A stretch of DNA of 8,720 bases from JAFAVZ01 sp036009105 (GTDB taxonomy: Bacteria > Acidobacteriota > Thermoanaerobaculia > Gp7-AA8): contig DASYMJ010000331.1 of NCBI GenBank assembly GCA_036009105.1, forward strand, positions 1-8,720. The letters are read 5' to 3'. Both the position numbers and the translations under genes were made by a program. A model generated the notes under the pieces. The model had not been told where the DNA came from. It did not search any database and saw only the letters and a program-made list of their open reading frames with translations. Below, piece by piece: positions 1-5,959 of the stretch (positions are counted from its first letter, which is position 1; each line of letters begins with the position of its first letter).

Positions 1-3
1 CGG

Positions 4-117
4 CGAATTGAAAATTGAAAATTGAAAATTGAAAAAAAGGCGACGAGTGCAAGGTGGCGCGGCGCGGACATCGATGTCTCAGTTTTTTTCAATTTTCAAT
101 TTTCAATTTTCAATTCG
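4..117. repeat. Perfect 35-bp inverted repeat of AATTGAA heptamers
   Basis: Positions 4-38 and 83-117 are exact reverse complements over 35 bp, separated by a 44-nt spacer. Each arm holds four tandem copies of a heptamer: AATTGAA at 6-33, and TTCAATT at 88-115. The spacer side of each arm is an A or T run. The arms are very AT-rich, while the spacer and the flanking gene are GC-rich. The right arm covers the last four codons and the stop of the minus-strand CCA gene, so its mRNA would end in a long AU-rich hairpin. It could act as a terminator or mRNA stabiliser, or be a small mobile palindromic repeat. No transposase or target-site duplication is visible, although the left edge is at the window border. 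The sequence fact is certain; the role is not. Confidence 0.9.
67..78. repeat. 12-bp perfect palindrome in the inverted-repeat spacer
   Basis: GACATCGATGTC lies inside the 44-nt spacer of the heptamer inverted repeat and is a perfect 12-bp palindrome. It could extrude as a second small stem at the tip of the large hairpin or be a protein-binding site. No function can be assigned from one copy. Confidence 0.45.
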
Positions 118-1338
118 GTTCTCCCCAAGGTACTTCATCGCCATTTCCCTCGCAAACGCCCGGGCCTGGTCAGCGCCGATCTCGCCGGTGAAGACGGCCT
201 CGCGGGTCCGCTCCAGGGCGCGGGCGATATGAGGGCCGCCGGGGACTTCCAGGTCGTTGCCGCGGAGGGGGAGCTTGAAGTTGCGGTACTCATGGAAGCG
301 GGCCACGTGCTCCGTTTCGGCGGGCTGCAGCGCGGCGATCACGCTCAGCATCTCGGGCGATGCGCTCTTGAAAACGCGGAAGCGTTGCCGGTCCGTGGTC
401 GCCTCGGCGAGGGCGTCGCTGAAGCGGGGGAGCTCGTTCGCGATCTGCACCACGTTGCGGGCCCGCTTCTGGGAGAAGCCGGAGCCTTCCAGCTCGATGG
501 GGGTCGCGTTGCCGCACAGCAGCGCGGCGGTGTAGAGCACCTGCCGGTCCAGCTCCGGGTCCTTTTCGACCTCTTTGCGGAAGGCCTCCAGGCGGCGCAT
601 CAGCCCTTCGTCCGCCTCGCGGGGGCCGAAGAGGACGTCGAGCGCTCCTTCGTCGCGCAGCGCGCTCAAGACCTGCGGCGCGTCGGCTTCATCCATCGCC
701 AGGAAGAGCTCCCGCCAGATGCGCTCCCTGGAGATGGTGGTCAGGTTATCCGCGCGGATGGCGCCGCGCATCAGCTCCGCGGTGTGCGCCTCGACCGCGA
801 AACCGAGGCGCGTGGCCAGGCGGATGGCGCGGAAGATGCGCGTCGGGTCGTCGAGGAAGCTGCGGTCGTGCAGCACGCGCACGACGCGGCCGCGGATGTC
901 CGCCTGCCCGCCGGAGGGGTCGTGCAGCTCGCCGCCCAGGACGTCGAGGGCGATGGCGTTGATGGAGAAATCGCGGCGGAGCAGGTCGTCCTTGAGGCGG
1001 CCGGCGGTGACGGTGGGCAGCGCGCCCGGCGAGCGGTAGCGCTCCTTGCGCGCGGTGGCGATGTCGATCTCCGGCAGCGCGTCGGCCGTGACCTTGTACG
1101 TGAGGAACTGGGGGAAGGAGCGGACCCGGCCTCCCACCCGCTTGGCCAGCGCGCGGGCCAGGGTGGAGCTGTCCGTTTCCAGGGTGAGGTCGAGGTCGAT
1201 GGCGTGGCGGCCCAGCATCAGGTCCCGCACCGGCCCCCCCACCAGGAACGGCCGGCAGGACTTGTCCACCGCGACCTCTTTCACCAGGTCGAGCGCGCGG
1301 CGCTGAGGGACAGCCAGTTCATCGAGGAGCGAGGTCAT
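103..1338 (-). CDS. cca: CCA tRNA nucleotidyltransferase / poly(A) polymerase family protein
   Basis: Class II nucleotidyltransferase that should add or repair the 3' CCA of tRNAs in the cytoplasm; poly(A) polymerases share this fold. The 411-residue protein shows the family signatures in order: GGPVRD at 34-39, the metal-binding carboxylates D48 and D50 in AIDLDLT, a third carboxylate D92 in EIDIA, RRDFSINA at 121-128, and the head/neck motif from D164 to F180 (core RIFRAIRLA). ERIWREL follows in the neck. The C-terminal third is helical with no recognisable HD phosphohydrolase domain. The gene starts 15 nt after the stop of the glycosyltransferase-like gene, so the two probably share a transcript. 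No clear Shine-Dalgarno precedes the ATG, which is consistent with coupling to the upstream gene. The last four residues (RIEN) and the TGA stop lie inside the heptamer inverted repeat, so the native C-terminus may have been altered. The CCA-adding versus poly(A) role cannot be settled from motifs alone; CCA is more likely as no other copy is seen. Confidence 0.93.
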   Translation of the reverse strand: MTSLLDELAVPQRRALDLVKEVAVDKSCRPFLVGGPVRDLMLGRHAIDLDLTLETDSSTLARALAKRVGGRVRSFPQFLTYKVTADALPEIDIATARKERYRSPGALPTVTAGRLKDDLLRRDFSINAIALDVLGGELHDPSGGQADIRGRVVRVLHDRSFLDDPTRIFRAIRLATRLGFAVEAHTAELMRGAIRADNLTTISRERIWRELFLAMDEADAPQVLSALRDEGALDVLFGPREADEGLMRRLEAFRKEVEKDPELDRQVLYTAALLCGNATPIELEGSGFSQKRARNVVQIANELPRFSDALAEATTDRQRFRVFKSASPEMLSVIAALQPAETEHVARFHEYRNFKLPLRGNDLEVPGGPHIARALERTREAVFTGEIGADQARAFAREMAMKYLGENRIEN

Positions 1339-1353
1339 ATTGGTTAGAGGACT

Positions 1354-2184
1354 TTACCGGACGAGATTCCCGTACATGGCTGTCAGGACGCGCAGGCGCT
1401 GGCGCGGCCGGAACTTCGACCGCGTCTGCCTTGCTCCCTCCACCCTCGCCGCGGTCAGCTCCGGCTTGAACAGGGCGGCTAGTATCGCATGAGTGGCCTC
1501 GTTGGGATCTTTGGGCGGAACGAGGTATGCCGTGCGCCCTTTTTCCGTGCGATGCAAGTTGATCGGCGTCCGCGAAGCGACCACCGCGCACCCCGCCACC
1601 AGCGCCTCCGCCGTGAAGCCGTCGAAGTCGTCGTCGCGGACCGCCGGATCGATCCAGGCATCGATTTCGGAGAGCTGCTCCGGTGTGGGCGGATGGTCGA
1701 ACAGGTGCCAGGTGACGTCGTCCCGGAAGCGGTCGATGCGGGCCATGGTCTGCTGGATGCTGTTCTCTACGCCGGGTCGCGCGAAGCTACCCAATGTGTA
1801 CTTACGGCCTGCCGTCCCTGGCCCGGTCGGACCGCCTCCCTTTCCTTCAAAGTACGCATCTTCGACGGCTTCGGGGAGCAGTTCGTTCTCCCTGTCGGGG
1901 AGGGGAGTGACGATGTACGCCGGCTCGGGCGGCCGGCGGAGGGCGAAGCGGCGGCGGGGGATGGTGCCGTTCGCAACGTACGGAATGGTAAGGCCTTGGA
2001 ACCGCGCCGGCGGCAGCAGGGAGGGGCCGTAGACATGCGCCAGCTGCGCGCCGCTGCCGCGCACTTCGCGCGGCTCGAGCACGACCAGCACCTCGTGCTC
2101 CGGCGCGAGCAGGGCGAGGTCGATCCGCTGCGATTTCCGCTCGTAGGCGGACGCGCCGGGCAGCACTACCTGAGCGATTTTCAT
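1354..2184 (-). CDS. Glycosyltransferase-like protein (GT4/GT1-type C-terminal half)
   Basis: Probable sugar-nucleotide-dependent glycosyltransferase of the GT-B fold, or a degenerate relative. At 276 residues it is shorter than the usual 350-400. The N-terminus (MKIAQVVLPGASAYERKSQR) has a start typical of GT4 proteins, a beta strand followed by a small-residue loop. The best evidence is residues 184-203: DDDFDGFTAE, then GCAVVAS. This matches the family's E-x7-E region, with D185 in place of the first Glu and E193 as the second. YLVPPKDPNEATHAI at about 220-234 matches the usual donor-site segment before the final helices. The middle (about 50-150) is poorly recognisable and may be shortened. 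It is the first gene of a minus-strand pair with the CCA gene and diverges from the diguanylate cyclase gene 31 bp away. The start has no Shine-Dalgarno, but TACAAT sits seven bases upstream. Family call moderate; acceptor and product unknown. Confidence 0.62.
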   Translation of the reverse strand: MKIAQVVLPGASAYERKSQRIDLALLAPEHEVLVVLEPREVRGSGAQLAHVYGPSLLPPARFQGLTIPYVANGTIPRRRFALRRPPEPAYIVTPLPDRENELLPEAVEDAYFEGKGGGPTGPGTAGRKYTLGSFARPGVENSIQQTMARIDRFRDDVTWHLFDHPPTPEQLSEIDAWIDPAVRDDDFDGFTAEALVAGCAVVASRTPINLHRTEKGRTAYLVPPKDPNEATHAILAALFKPELTAARVEGARQTRSKFRPRQRLRVLTAMYGNLVR

Positions 2185-2190
2185 CGACTG

Positions 2191-2196
2191 ATTGTA
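2191..2196 (-). promoter_or_regulatory. Putative -10 box TACAAT of the glycosyltransferase-like/cca operon
   Basis: Read on the minus strand, TACAAT matches TATAAT at five of six bases and ends seven bases before the A of the ATG at 2184. Transcription would start at or next to the start codon, giving a leaderless or near-leaderless mRNA, in line with the missing Shine-Dalgarno. No good -35 hexamer is seen. Confidence 0.35.
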
Positions 2197-2200
2197 GAAT
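2195..2200 (+). promoter_or_regulatory. Putative -10 box TAGAAT of the diguanylate cyclase gene
   Basis: TAGAAT differs from TATAAT at one base and lies 16 bases before the ATG at 2216, predicting a leader of only about nine nucleotides with no ribosome binding site. It overlaps the opposing TACAAT box by two bases, so the two promoters could not easily be occupied together. No -35 consensus is seen. Confidence 0.33.
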
Positions 2201-2215
2201 CAACCACTTAGCGCC

Positions 2216-3526
2216 ATGACTCGGCAGAGCATCGGCCTCTATACCACCGGCGGCGACCTCGAGTCGCTCCTTCGCGAGCGTTGCGCCGGCTGGACGTTCC
2301 TGGCCGCAGGGGAGGCACGCGACGGGGCGCGGGTGGTCGTGATCGACACCGAGGCGCATGCGCTGCTCGGAACGCCCCCCCGCCGCAGCCTGGTGCGCAT
2401 CATCCTGTTCGACGGCGTCCTCCTGCACGACCGGCGCAGCGGCGAGCTTTGCATCGAGCGCAAACATTTTCTCTCCGCCCCGGAGAGCATCCTCGCCTTC
2501 GCTTCCGACCTGGCCGAAACGGCCATCCACGCCTCGGCGCTGGAACAGGAAGTGAGCTGCCTGACCCAGATCCAGGAGCTGATGACGATGACGGAGACGG
2601 ACGCCGTCTCCGAGCGCATCACCCGCACGGTGCTCAACATCCTGGGCCTGAGCCGCGGCACGCTTTTCCTCCACGACCCCCGCCTGGAGCGCTACGCGGT
2701 GAGCTTCAGCAACGACTCCGATCACCGCGAGACGGGCGAGTTCCTCCCCGGCGTGCCGCCGGACGTGCTGCAGCGCGCGCTCTCCTCCGGCCGCTTTTTC
2801 GCCCTCGACCGCGGCGAGGACGGCCGCGGCATGATCGTGATGCCGCTGCAGTCCGATCAGGACCTCATCGGCGTGATCAAGGTGCCGCTGGAGAGCGGCG
2901 ACAGCGTGGACGAGGAGACGACGGCGAACGTCGCGCGCTATCTCACCCAGGTGGCCCAGGTGCTGGGCAACATCTACCAGCTCACGCGCAGCCGCGACCT
3001 GGCCATGCGCGACGATCTGACCAAGGCCTTCAACCGCCGCTTCTTCGAGTCTTACCTGGACGAGGAGATGGAACGCTCCCGCCGCTACGGCGCCATCTTC
3101 TCCATCATCTTCCTCGATCTCGACGACCTGAAGATGGTCAACAACTTCTACGGCCACCTGACCGGCTCGCGCACTCTGCAGGAGGTAGCGAAGCGGATCC
3201 TGACCGCCGTGCGCACCATCGACAAAGTGGTCCGTTTCGGCGGGGACGAGTTCTGCATCATCCTCCCCTCGACCGACTCCGAGCAGGCCGTCGCGGTGGC
3301 CAACCGGGTGCGGAAGGCGATGACCGCGCAGCCGTTCCGTCTCGACGCGGACGTGGAGATCTCCATCACCGCCAGCTTCGGCATCGCCACGTATCCGGCC
3401 CACGCCCTGACGAAAGAGGACCTCATCCGCCAGGCCGACGCGGCGATGTACCGCGTGAAGTCGACCACCAAGAACGCGGTCGGCGTGGCCACGGTGGAGG
3501 ATGCGACCCGGCCGGCACCGATCTGA
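2216..3526 (+). CDS. GAF-GGDEF diguanylate cyclase
   Basis: Cytoplasmic sensor enzyme expected to make c-di-GMP from two GTP. The 436-residue protein has three parts. Residues 1 to about 105 are an alpha/beta region resembling a degenerate receiver or other small sensory domain. Residues about 119-258 look like a GAF domain: a helix from QELMTMTE, then LGLSRGTLFLHD, and IGVIKVPL near the end. A short helical linker (about 245-265) leads to the GGDEF domain (about 262-430), with DDLTKAFNRR from 266, an intact GGDEF at 342-346, and R333-x-x-D336 exactly five residues before it. That RxxD is the classical product-inhibition I-site, so the enzyme should be active and feedback-regulated. There is no membrane segment or EAL/HD-GYP domain. 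It diverges from the glycosyltransferase-like gene 31 bp away and converges on the next gene. The ATG is preferred because a TAGAAT box lies just upstream and the frame is closed soon beyond it. The signal sensed by GAF is unknown. Confidence 0.95.
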   Translation: MTRQSIGLYTTGGDLESLLRERCAGWTFLAAGEARDGARVVVIDTEAHALLGTPPRRSLVRIILFDGVLLHDRRSGELCIERKHFLSAPESILAFASDLAETAIHASALEQEVSCLTQIQELMTMTETDAVSERITRTVLNILGLSRGTLFLHDPRLERYAVSFSNDSDHRETGEFLPGVPPDVLQRALSSGRFFALDRGEDGRGMIVMPLQSDQDLIGVIKVPLESGDSVDEETTANVARYLTQVAQVLGNIYQLTRSRDLAMRDDLTKAFNRRFFESYLDEEMERSRRYGAIFSIIFLDLDDLKMVNNFYGHLTGSRTLQEVAKRILTAVRTIDKVVRFGGDEFCIILPSTDSEQAVAVANRVRKAMTAQPFRLDADVEISITASFGIATYPAHALTKEDLIRQADAAMYRVKSTTKNAVGVATVEDATRPAPI

Positions 3527-3535
3527 GCGCGCCTG

Positions 3536-3561
3536 CTCATCCGCCTTCGGCACCGGGTGAG
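3536..3561. terminator. Small hairpin between convergent genes
   Basis: CTCATCC (3536-3542) can pair with GGGTGAG (3555-3561) around a 12-nt loop, with one G-U wobble in the plus-strand RNA. It fills most of the 39-bp gap between two convergent stops. No U tract follows on either strand, so it is at best a weak terminator or needs Rho. Confidence 0.3.
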
Positions 3562-3565
3562 GGGC

Positions 3566-4777
3566 TTACTTCTCAGGGAACTTGAAGCCGAGATACGTGC
3601 CGGCGCTGATGCCCATGGTAGCCAGGAGCGTGGTGTTGAACTCGGGCATGGTCAGCTCGGCCACCACGGCCACCACGAACATGATGCCCAGCACCAGCGT
3701 CCAGAGGACCATCTGGAAGCGATGCAGGCCGACGTTGCCTTCCGAGTCGCCGAGGATGTCGCGGACAAAGCCGTTCGATTTCGGCGGCGCGGTCGCGCCG
3801 GTGAGCCGTTTGCGCGCATCGGCGAGGCGCGATTGCACGGCGGTGAGAGCGGCTCTCGCATCCTGCAACTGCTTCTGCGCCACCGCGTCCGCCGCGTTCG
3901 CGATCACCGCGGCCTGGGCGGTGTCGACGTCCTTCTGCGCGTTCTTCTCCGCCACCTCCAGCGCGAGCGCGTCCGCCGACGCCTGCTGCAGCGAGTTGCT
4001 GCCGGCGCTGGTCGCCTCGATCAGCACCGCGCCCAGGGCGGTGCCGGCGCTGATGCCCATCAGGCCGAGCAGGGAGGCGGGGATGGTGTCGCGGTCGCCG
4101 CTGATCAGCCAGATCAGCACATAGGAGGTGATGATCAGGAAGAACCACCAGGCCATCTGGCAGCGCCCGAGGCTGTACGGGCCGCCGGTCACGTCGCGCA
4201 GCAGGCCTTTCTCCCTGGTGAGATAGCCGAAGGCCACCAGCACGAGCAGCAGCACGACCAGCCACGCCCAGGCGTACCAGGCCCACTTCACCACCACCAG
4301 GTGGAACTCGCTGGAGACGGCGGCGGGGGCGGGAGCGATGCCGACGCCGGCTTTCACTCTCCGCACCTGGTAGAGGAACGGGTGGCGGAGGAGCGCCGAC
4401 CAGACGGCCTTGTTCGCGGTGGTCCGCTCCAGGTGGAACTGCAGCCGGCCGCCCGGACGGTCGATCGCTTCCGGCGCGATGCCGGTGTCGTTGCCGTTGA
4501 GGTAGAGCGTGACGGCCTTGTCCTGCCTGGCCGCGAAGTCGAGGAAGGCGGTGAGCTCGGCCGGGTTGAGCGCGATGATGATCGAGTCGCCCAGGCTCGC
4601 TCGCAGCTGTGCCTGGCGGGCCGCTTCCTTCTTCGCCTCGTCCGGCGTTTTGGTCGGCTTCGGATCGAGCCGCACCTCGCAGACGGTTAGGGGAGGCGTC
4701 TTCGTTGCATCGGAGGCCGGGGTTTCGGCGAAGGCGCTGACGGTGACCAGACACAGCACGACCGTGGCGAAGCGCAT
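3566..4777 (-). CDS. Membrane protein of unknown function with duplicated TM module
   Basis: Unrecognised by name; 403 residues. Residues 1-17 form a signal peptide (MRFATVVLCLVTVSAFA). Residues about 30-150 are an extracytoplasmic domain (GDSIIIALNP, VTLYLNG, LQFHLER, then WSALLRHP), a pattern I associate with conserved hypothetical membrane proteins in several phyla. Hydrophobic segments lie at about 163-183, 211-225, 233-253, 355-374 and 381-397. A module is duplicated: R205-C-Q-M followed by MGISAGTALG at 240, and R353-F-Q-M followed by MGISAGTYLG at 388, each with Arg to Met 35 residues apart. The two copies are separated by an Ala/Gln-rich, probably coiled-coil stretch (about 262-335). 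The reading frame continues open far upstream, over the next gene, but the true start is the ATG at 4777: it opens the signal peptide and has GGAGGT eight bases before it. It diverges from the PATAN gene. A channel, a scaffold or a sensor are all possible; I assign no function. Confidence 0.88.
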   Translation of the reverse strand: MRFATVVLCLVTVSAFAETPASDATKTPPLTVCEVRLDPKPTKTPDEAKKEAARQAQLRASLGDSIIIALNPAELTAFLDFAARQDKAVTLYLNGNDTGIAPEAIDRPGGRLQFHLERTTANKAVWSALLRHPFLYQVRRVKAGVGIAPAPAAVSSEFHLVVVKWAWYAWAWLVVLLLVLVAFGYLTREKGLLRDVTGGPYSLGRCQMAWWFFLIITSYVLIWLISGDRDTIPASLLGLMGISAGTALGAVLIEATSAGSNSLQQASADALALEVAEKNAQKDVDTAQAAVIANAADAVAQKQLQDARAALTAVQSRLADARKRLTGATAPPKSNGFVRDILGDSEGNVGLHRFQMVLWTLVLGIMFVVAVVAELTMPEFNTTLLATMGISAGTYLGFKFPEK

Positions 4778-4785
4778 GGGGAGGG

Positions 4786-4791
4786 ACCTCC
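4786..4791 (-). promoter_or_regulatory. Strong Shine-Dalgarno GGAGGT fixing the 4777 start
   Basis: On the minus strand GGAGGT sits eight bases before the ATG at 4777. It decides the start of the membrane protein, which otherwise could be extended by about 316 codons antisense to the PATAN gene. Confidence 0.75.
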
Positions 4792-4798
4792 GCAGAGA

Positions 4799-4820
4799 AG
4801 ACGCGGCACTGGGCGCGTCT
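4799..4820. promoter_or_regulatory. Inverted repeat AGACGCG-N8-CGCGTCT, candidate operator
   Basis: Perfect seven-base arms at 4799-4805 and 4814-4820 lie in the 72-bp divergent spacer. They sit where the -35 region of the PATAN gene would fall relative to its TAAACT box at 4836. The position fits a dimeric repressor or activator site serving one or both genes, but GC-rich arms can also arise by chance. Confidence 0.33.
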
Positions 4821-4835
4821 GTGACACGGCAACGG

Positions 4836-4841
4836 TAAACT
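4836..4841 (+). promoter_or_regulatory. Putative -10 box TAAACT of the PATAN gene
   Basis: TAAACT ends nine bases before the ATG at 4850, predicting a transcript start about two bases before the codon. No Shine-Dalgarno is present, which agrees with a near-leaderless mRNA. Confidence 0.4.
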
Positions 4842-4849
4842 ACGTCTTC

Positions 4850-5959
4850 ATGTCCGAAGGCCTTTCCATCCAGGGCACGCTGGCCGACACGACGGTGCCG
4901 GACCTGTTCCGCTCCGTGATCCGAGGCGGCGAAACGGCCATCGTCTCCCTCGAGGCGGCGGACCGCGGCGACACGATCTACTTCCACGAGGGGAAGATCA
5001 TCTTTGCCTCCTCGACCGATCCTGATATGGGGCTGGCCGAGGTGCTGTTGCGGAGCGGGGAGCTGAACCTGGAGCAGTACGACCAGGCCATGGAACGGGT
5101 CGTGGTCTCGCGGCGGATGGGCGCGCTGCTGTGCGAGCTTGGGTACCTGCAGCCGGACGAGTTGCTGCGCGCGGTGGAGCGGCAGGCCAGCGCGATCGTG
5201 CTCAACGCGCTGGCGTATCGCAGCGGCAGCTACACCATCGAGTTCGTGAGCGAGCTGCCGGACGGCATCATCTCGCTGCCCCTCTCCACCGAGCGGCTGA
5301 TCCTGGACGGCGTGCGCGTCATCCACTACTGGTCGCTGATCATGCGCGGCATCATGCGGGTGAGCCGGCTGCTGGAGGCGACGGCCGGCGCCGACATGCG
5401 CAGCTATCACCTCGAGCTCTCCGACGAGGAGGCGCACGTGATGTCGCTGCTCGCCGACGGCGCGCAATCGGTGGAAGGGCTCTGCTCGCGCAGCTATCTG
5501 TCCAACTTCTCCACCTGCCGCACCATCTGGGGGCTGCTGGCCATCAACCTGATTCAGGACGCGGAGGAGGCGGCGGCGGAGGAGAAGCGCGCGGCCATCG
5601 AGAGCGAGTACGAGATGGAGGAGGCGGTGGAGCGCTACAACACCGTCTTCGAGAAGATCTTCGCGCTCGTGTTCCAGCGCATCGGCGACCACGTGTACGA
5701 CTTCGTGGACCGGGTGGTGCTGCACCTCTCGCCCGAGACGCTGCCGTATCTCTCCGGCATGAACCTGGTGAACGAGTCGCGCATCGACATCGACCAGCTG
5801 CTCAACAACCTCGTCGCCTCCGGCTCGGAGGATCGGGAGGCGGTGGTGCTGACCGTGCTCAACGAGCTGCTGACCGGCTGGATCTTCGAGGTGCGCACCG
5901 AGTTCGGCAGCGGCATGGAGGGGGAGGTGGTCAGGCTGGCGGAGTCGGTTCGCACTTGA
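4850..5959 (+). CDS. PATAN/DUF4388 domain regulatory protein
   Basis: Cytoplasmic protein of 369 residues, likely a signalling or scaffold component rather than an enzyme. The N-terminus fits the PATAN (DUF4388) pattern: IQGTLADTTVPDLFRSVIRG at 7-26, a strand with TAIVSLE, then IYFHEGKIIFASS at 43-55 and GLAEVLLRSG at 61-70. Residues about 88-136 (RMGALLCELGYLQPDELLRA, then AYRSGSYTIEF) resemble the small helical segment found in DUF4388 proteins and in type II/IV secretion ATPase N-termini. Residues about 190-236 look like a winged-helix segment. An acidic helical stretch (EEAAAEEKRAAIESEYEMEE) leads to an unrecognised helical C-terminal domain to 369. Family members occur in c-di-GMP, two-component and motility pathways, so a link to the nearby diguanylate cyclase is possible but unproven. 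It diverges from the membrane protein gene and overlaps the next gene by 29 bp tail to tail. The start has no Shine-Dalgarno; it was chosen for the TAAACT box and because the PATAN domain begins at once. Confidence 0.85.
   Translation: MSEGLSIQGTLADTTVPDLFRSVIRGGETAIVSLEAADRGDTIYFHEGKIIFASSTDPDMGLAEVLLRSGELNLEQYDQAMERVVVSRRMGALLCELGYLQPDELLRAVERQASAIVLNALAYRSGSYTIEFVSELPDGIISLPLSTERLILDGVRVIHYWSLIMRGIMRVSRLLEATAGADMRSYHLELSDEEAHVMSLLADGAQSVEGLCSRSYLSNFSTCRTIWGLLAINLIQDAEEAAAEEKRAAIESEYEMEEAVERYNTVFEKIFALVFQRIGDHVYDFVDRVVLHLSPETLPYLSGMNLVNESRIDIDQLLNNLVASGSEDREAVVLTVLNELLTGWIFEVRTEFGSGMEGEVVRLAESVRT

Larger units (their letters stand above)
2189..2202. promoter_or_regulatory. Inverted repeat TGATT-N4-AATCA in divergent spacer, candidate operator
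   Basis: Five-base arms TGATT (2189-2193) and AATCA (2198-2202) flank GTAG in the middle of the 31-bp spacer between two divergent starts. The repeat covers the candidate -10 boxes of both directions, so a dimeric regulator bound here could control both genes. The arms are short and chance occurrence is possible. Confidence 0.3.

Noticed and set aside
22..1347. Long plus-strand open frame over the CCA gene
   Set aside because: Antisense to a gene with full family motifs; its translation is Arg/Gly/Ala/Glu-rich with no domain, a GC-rich mirror frame.
1847..3553. 568-residue minus-strand open frame across the diguanylate cyclase gene
   Set aside because: Spans a divergent spacer and two confirmed genes; composition (His/Arg/Val/Ala-rich) is that of a mirror frame of GC-rich coding DNA.
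4778..5725. N-terminal extension of the 3566 membrane protein into the PATAN gene
   Set aside because: The extension is antisense to the PATAN gene, and the ATG at 4777 has a strong Shine-Dalgarno and opens a signal peptide.
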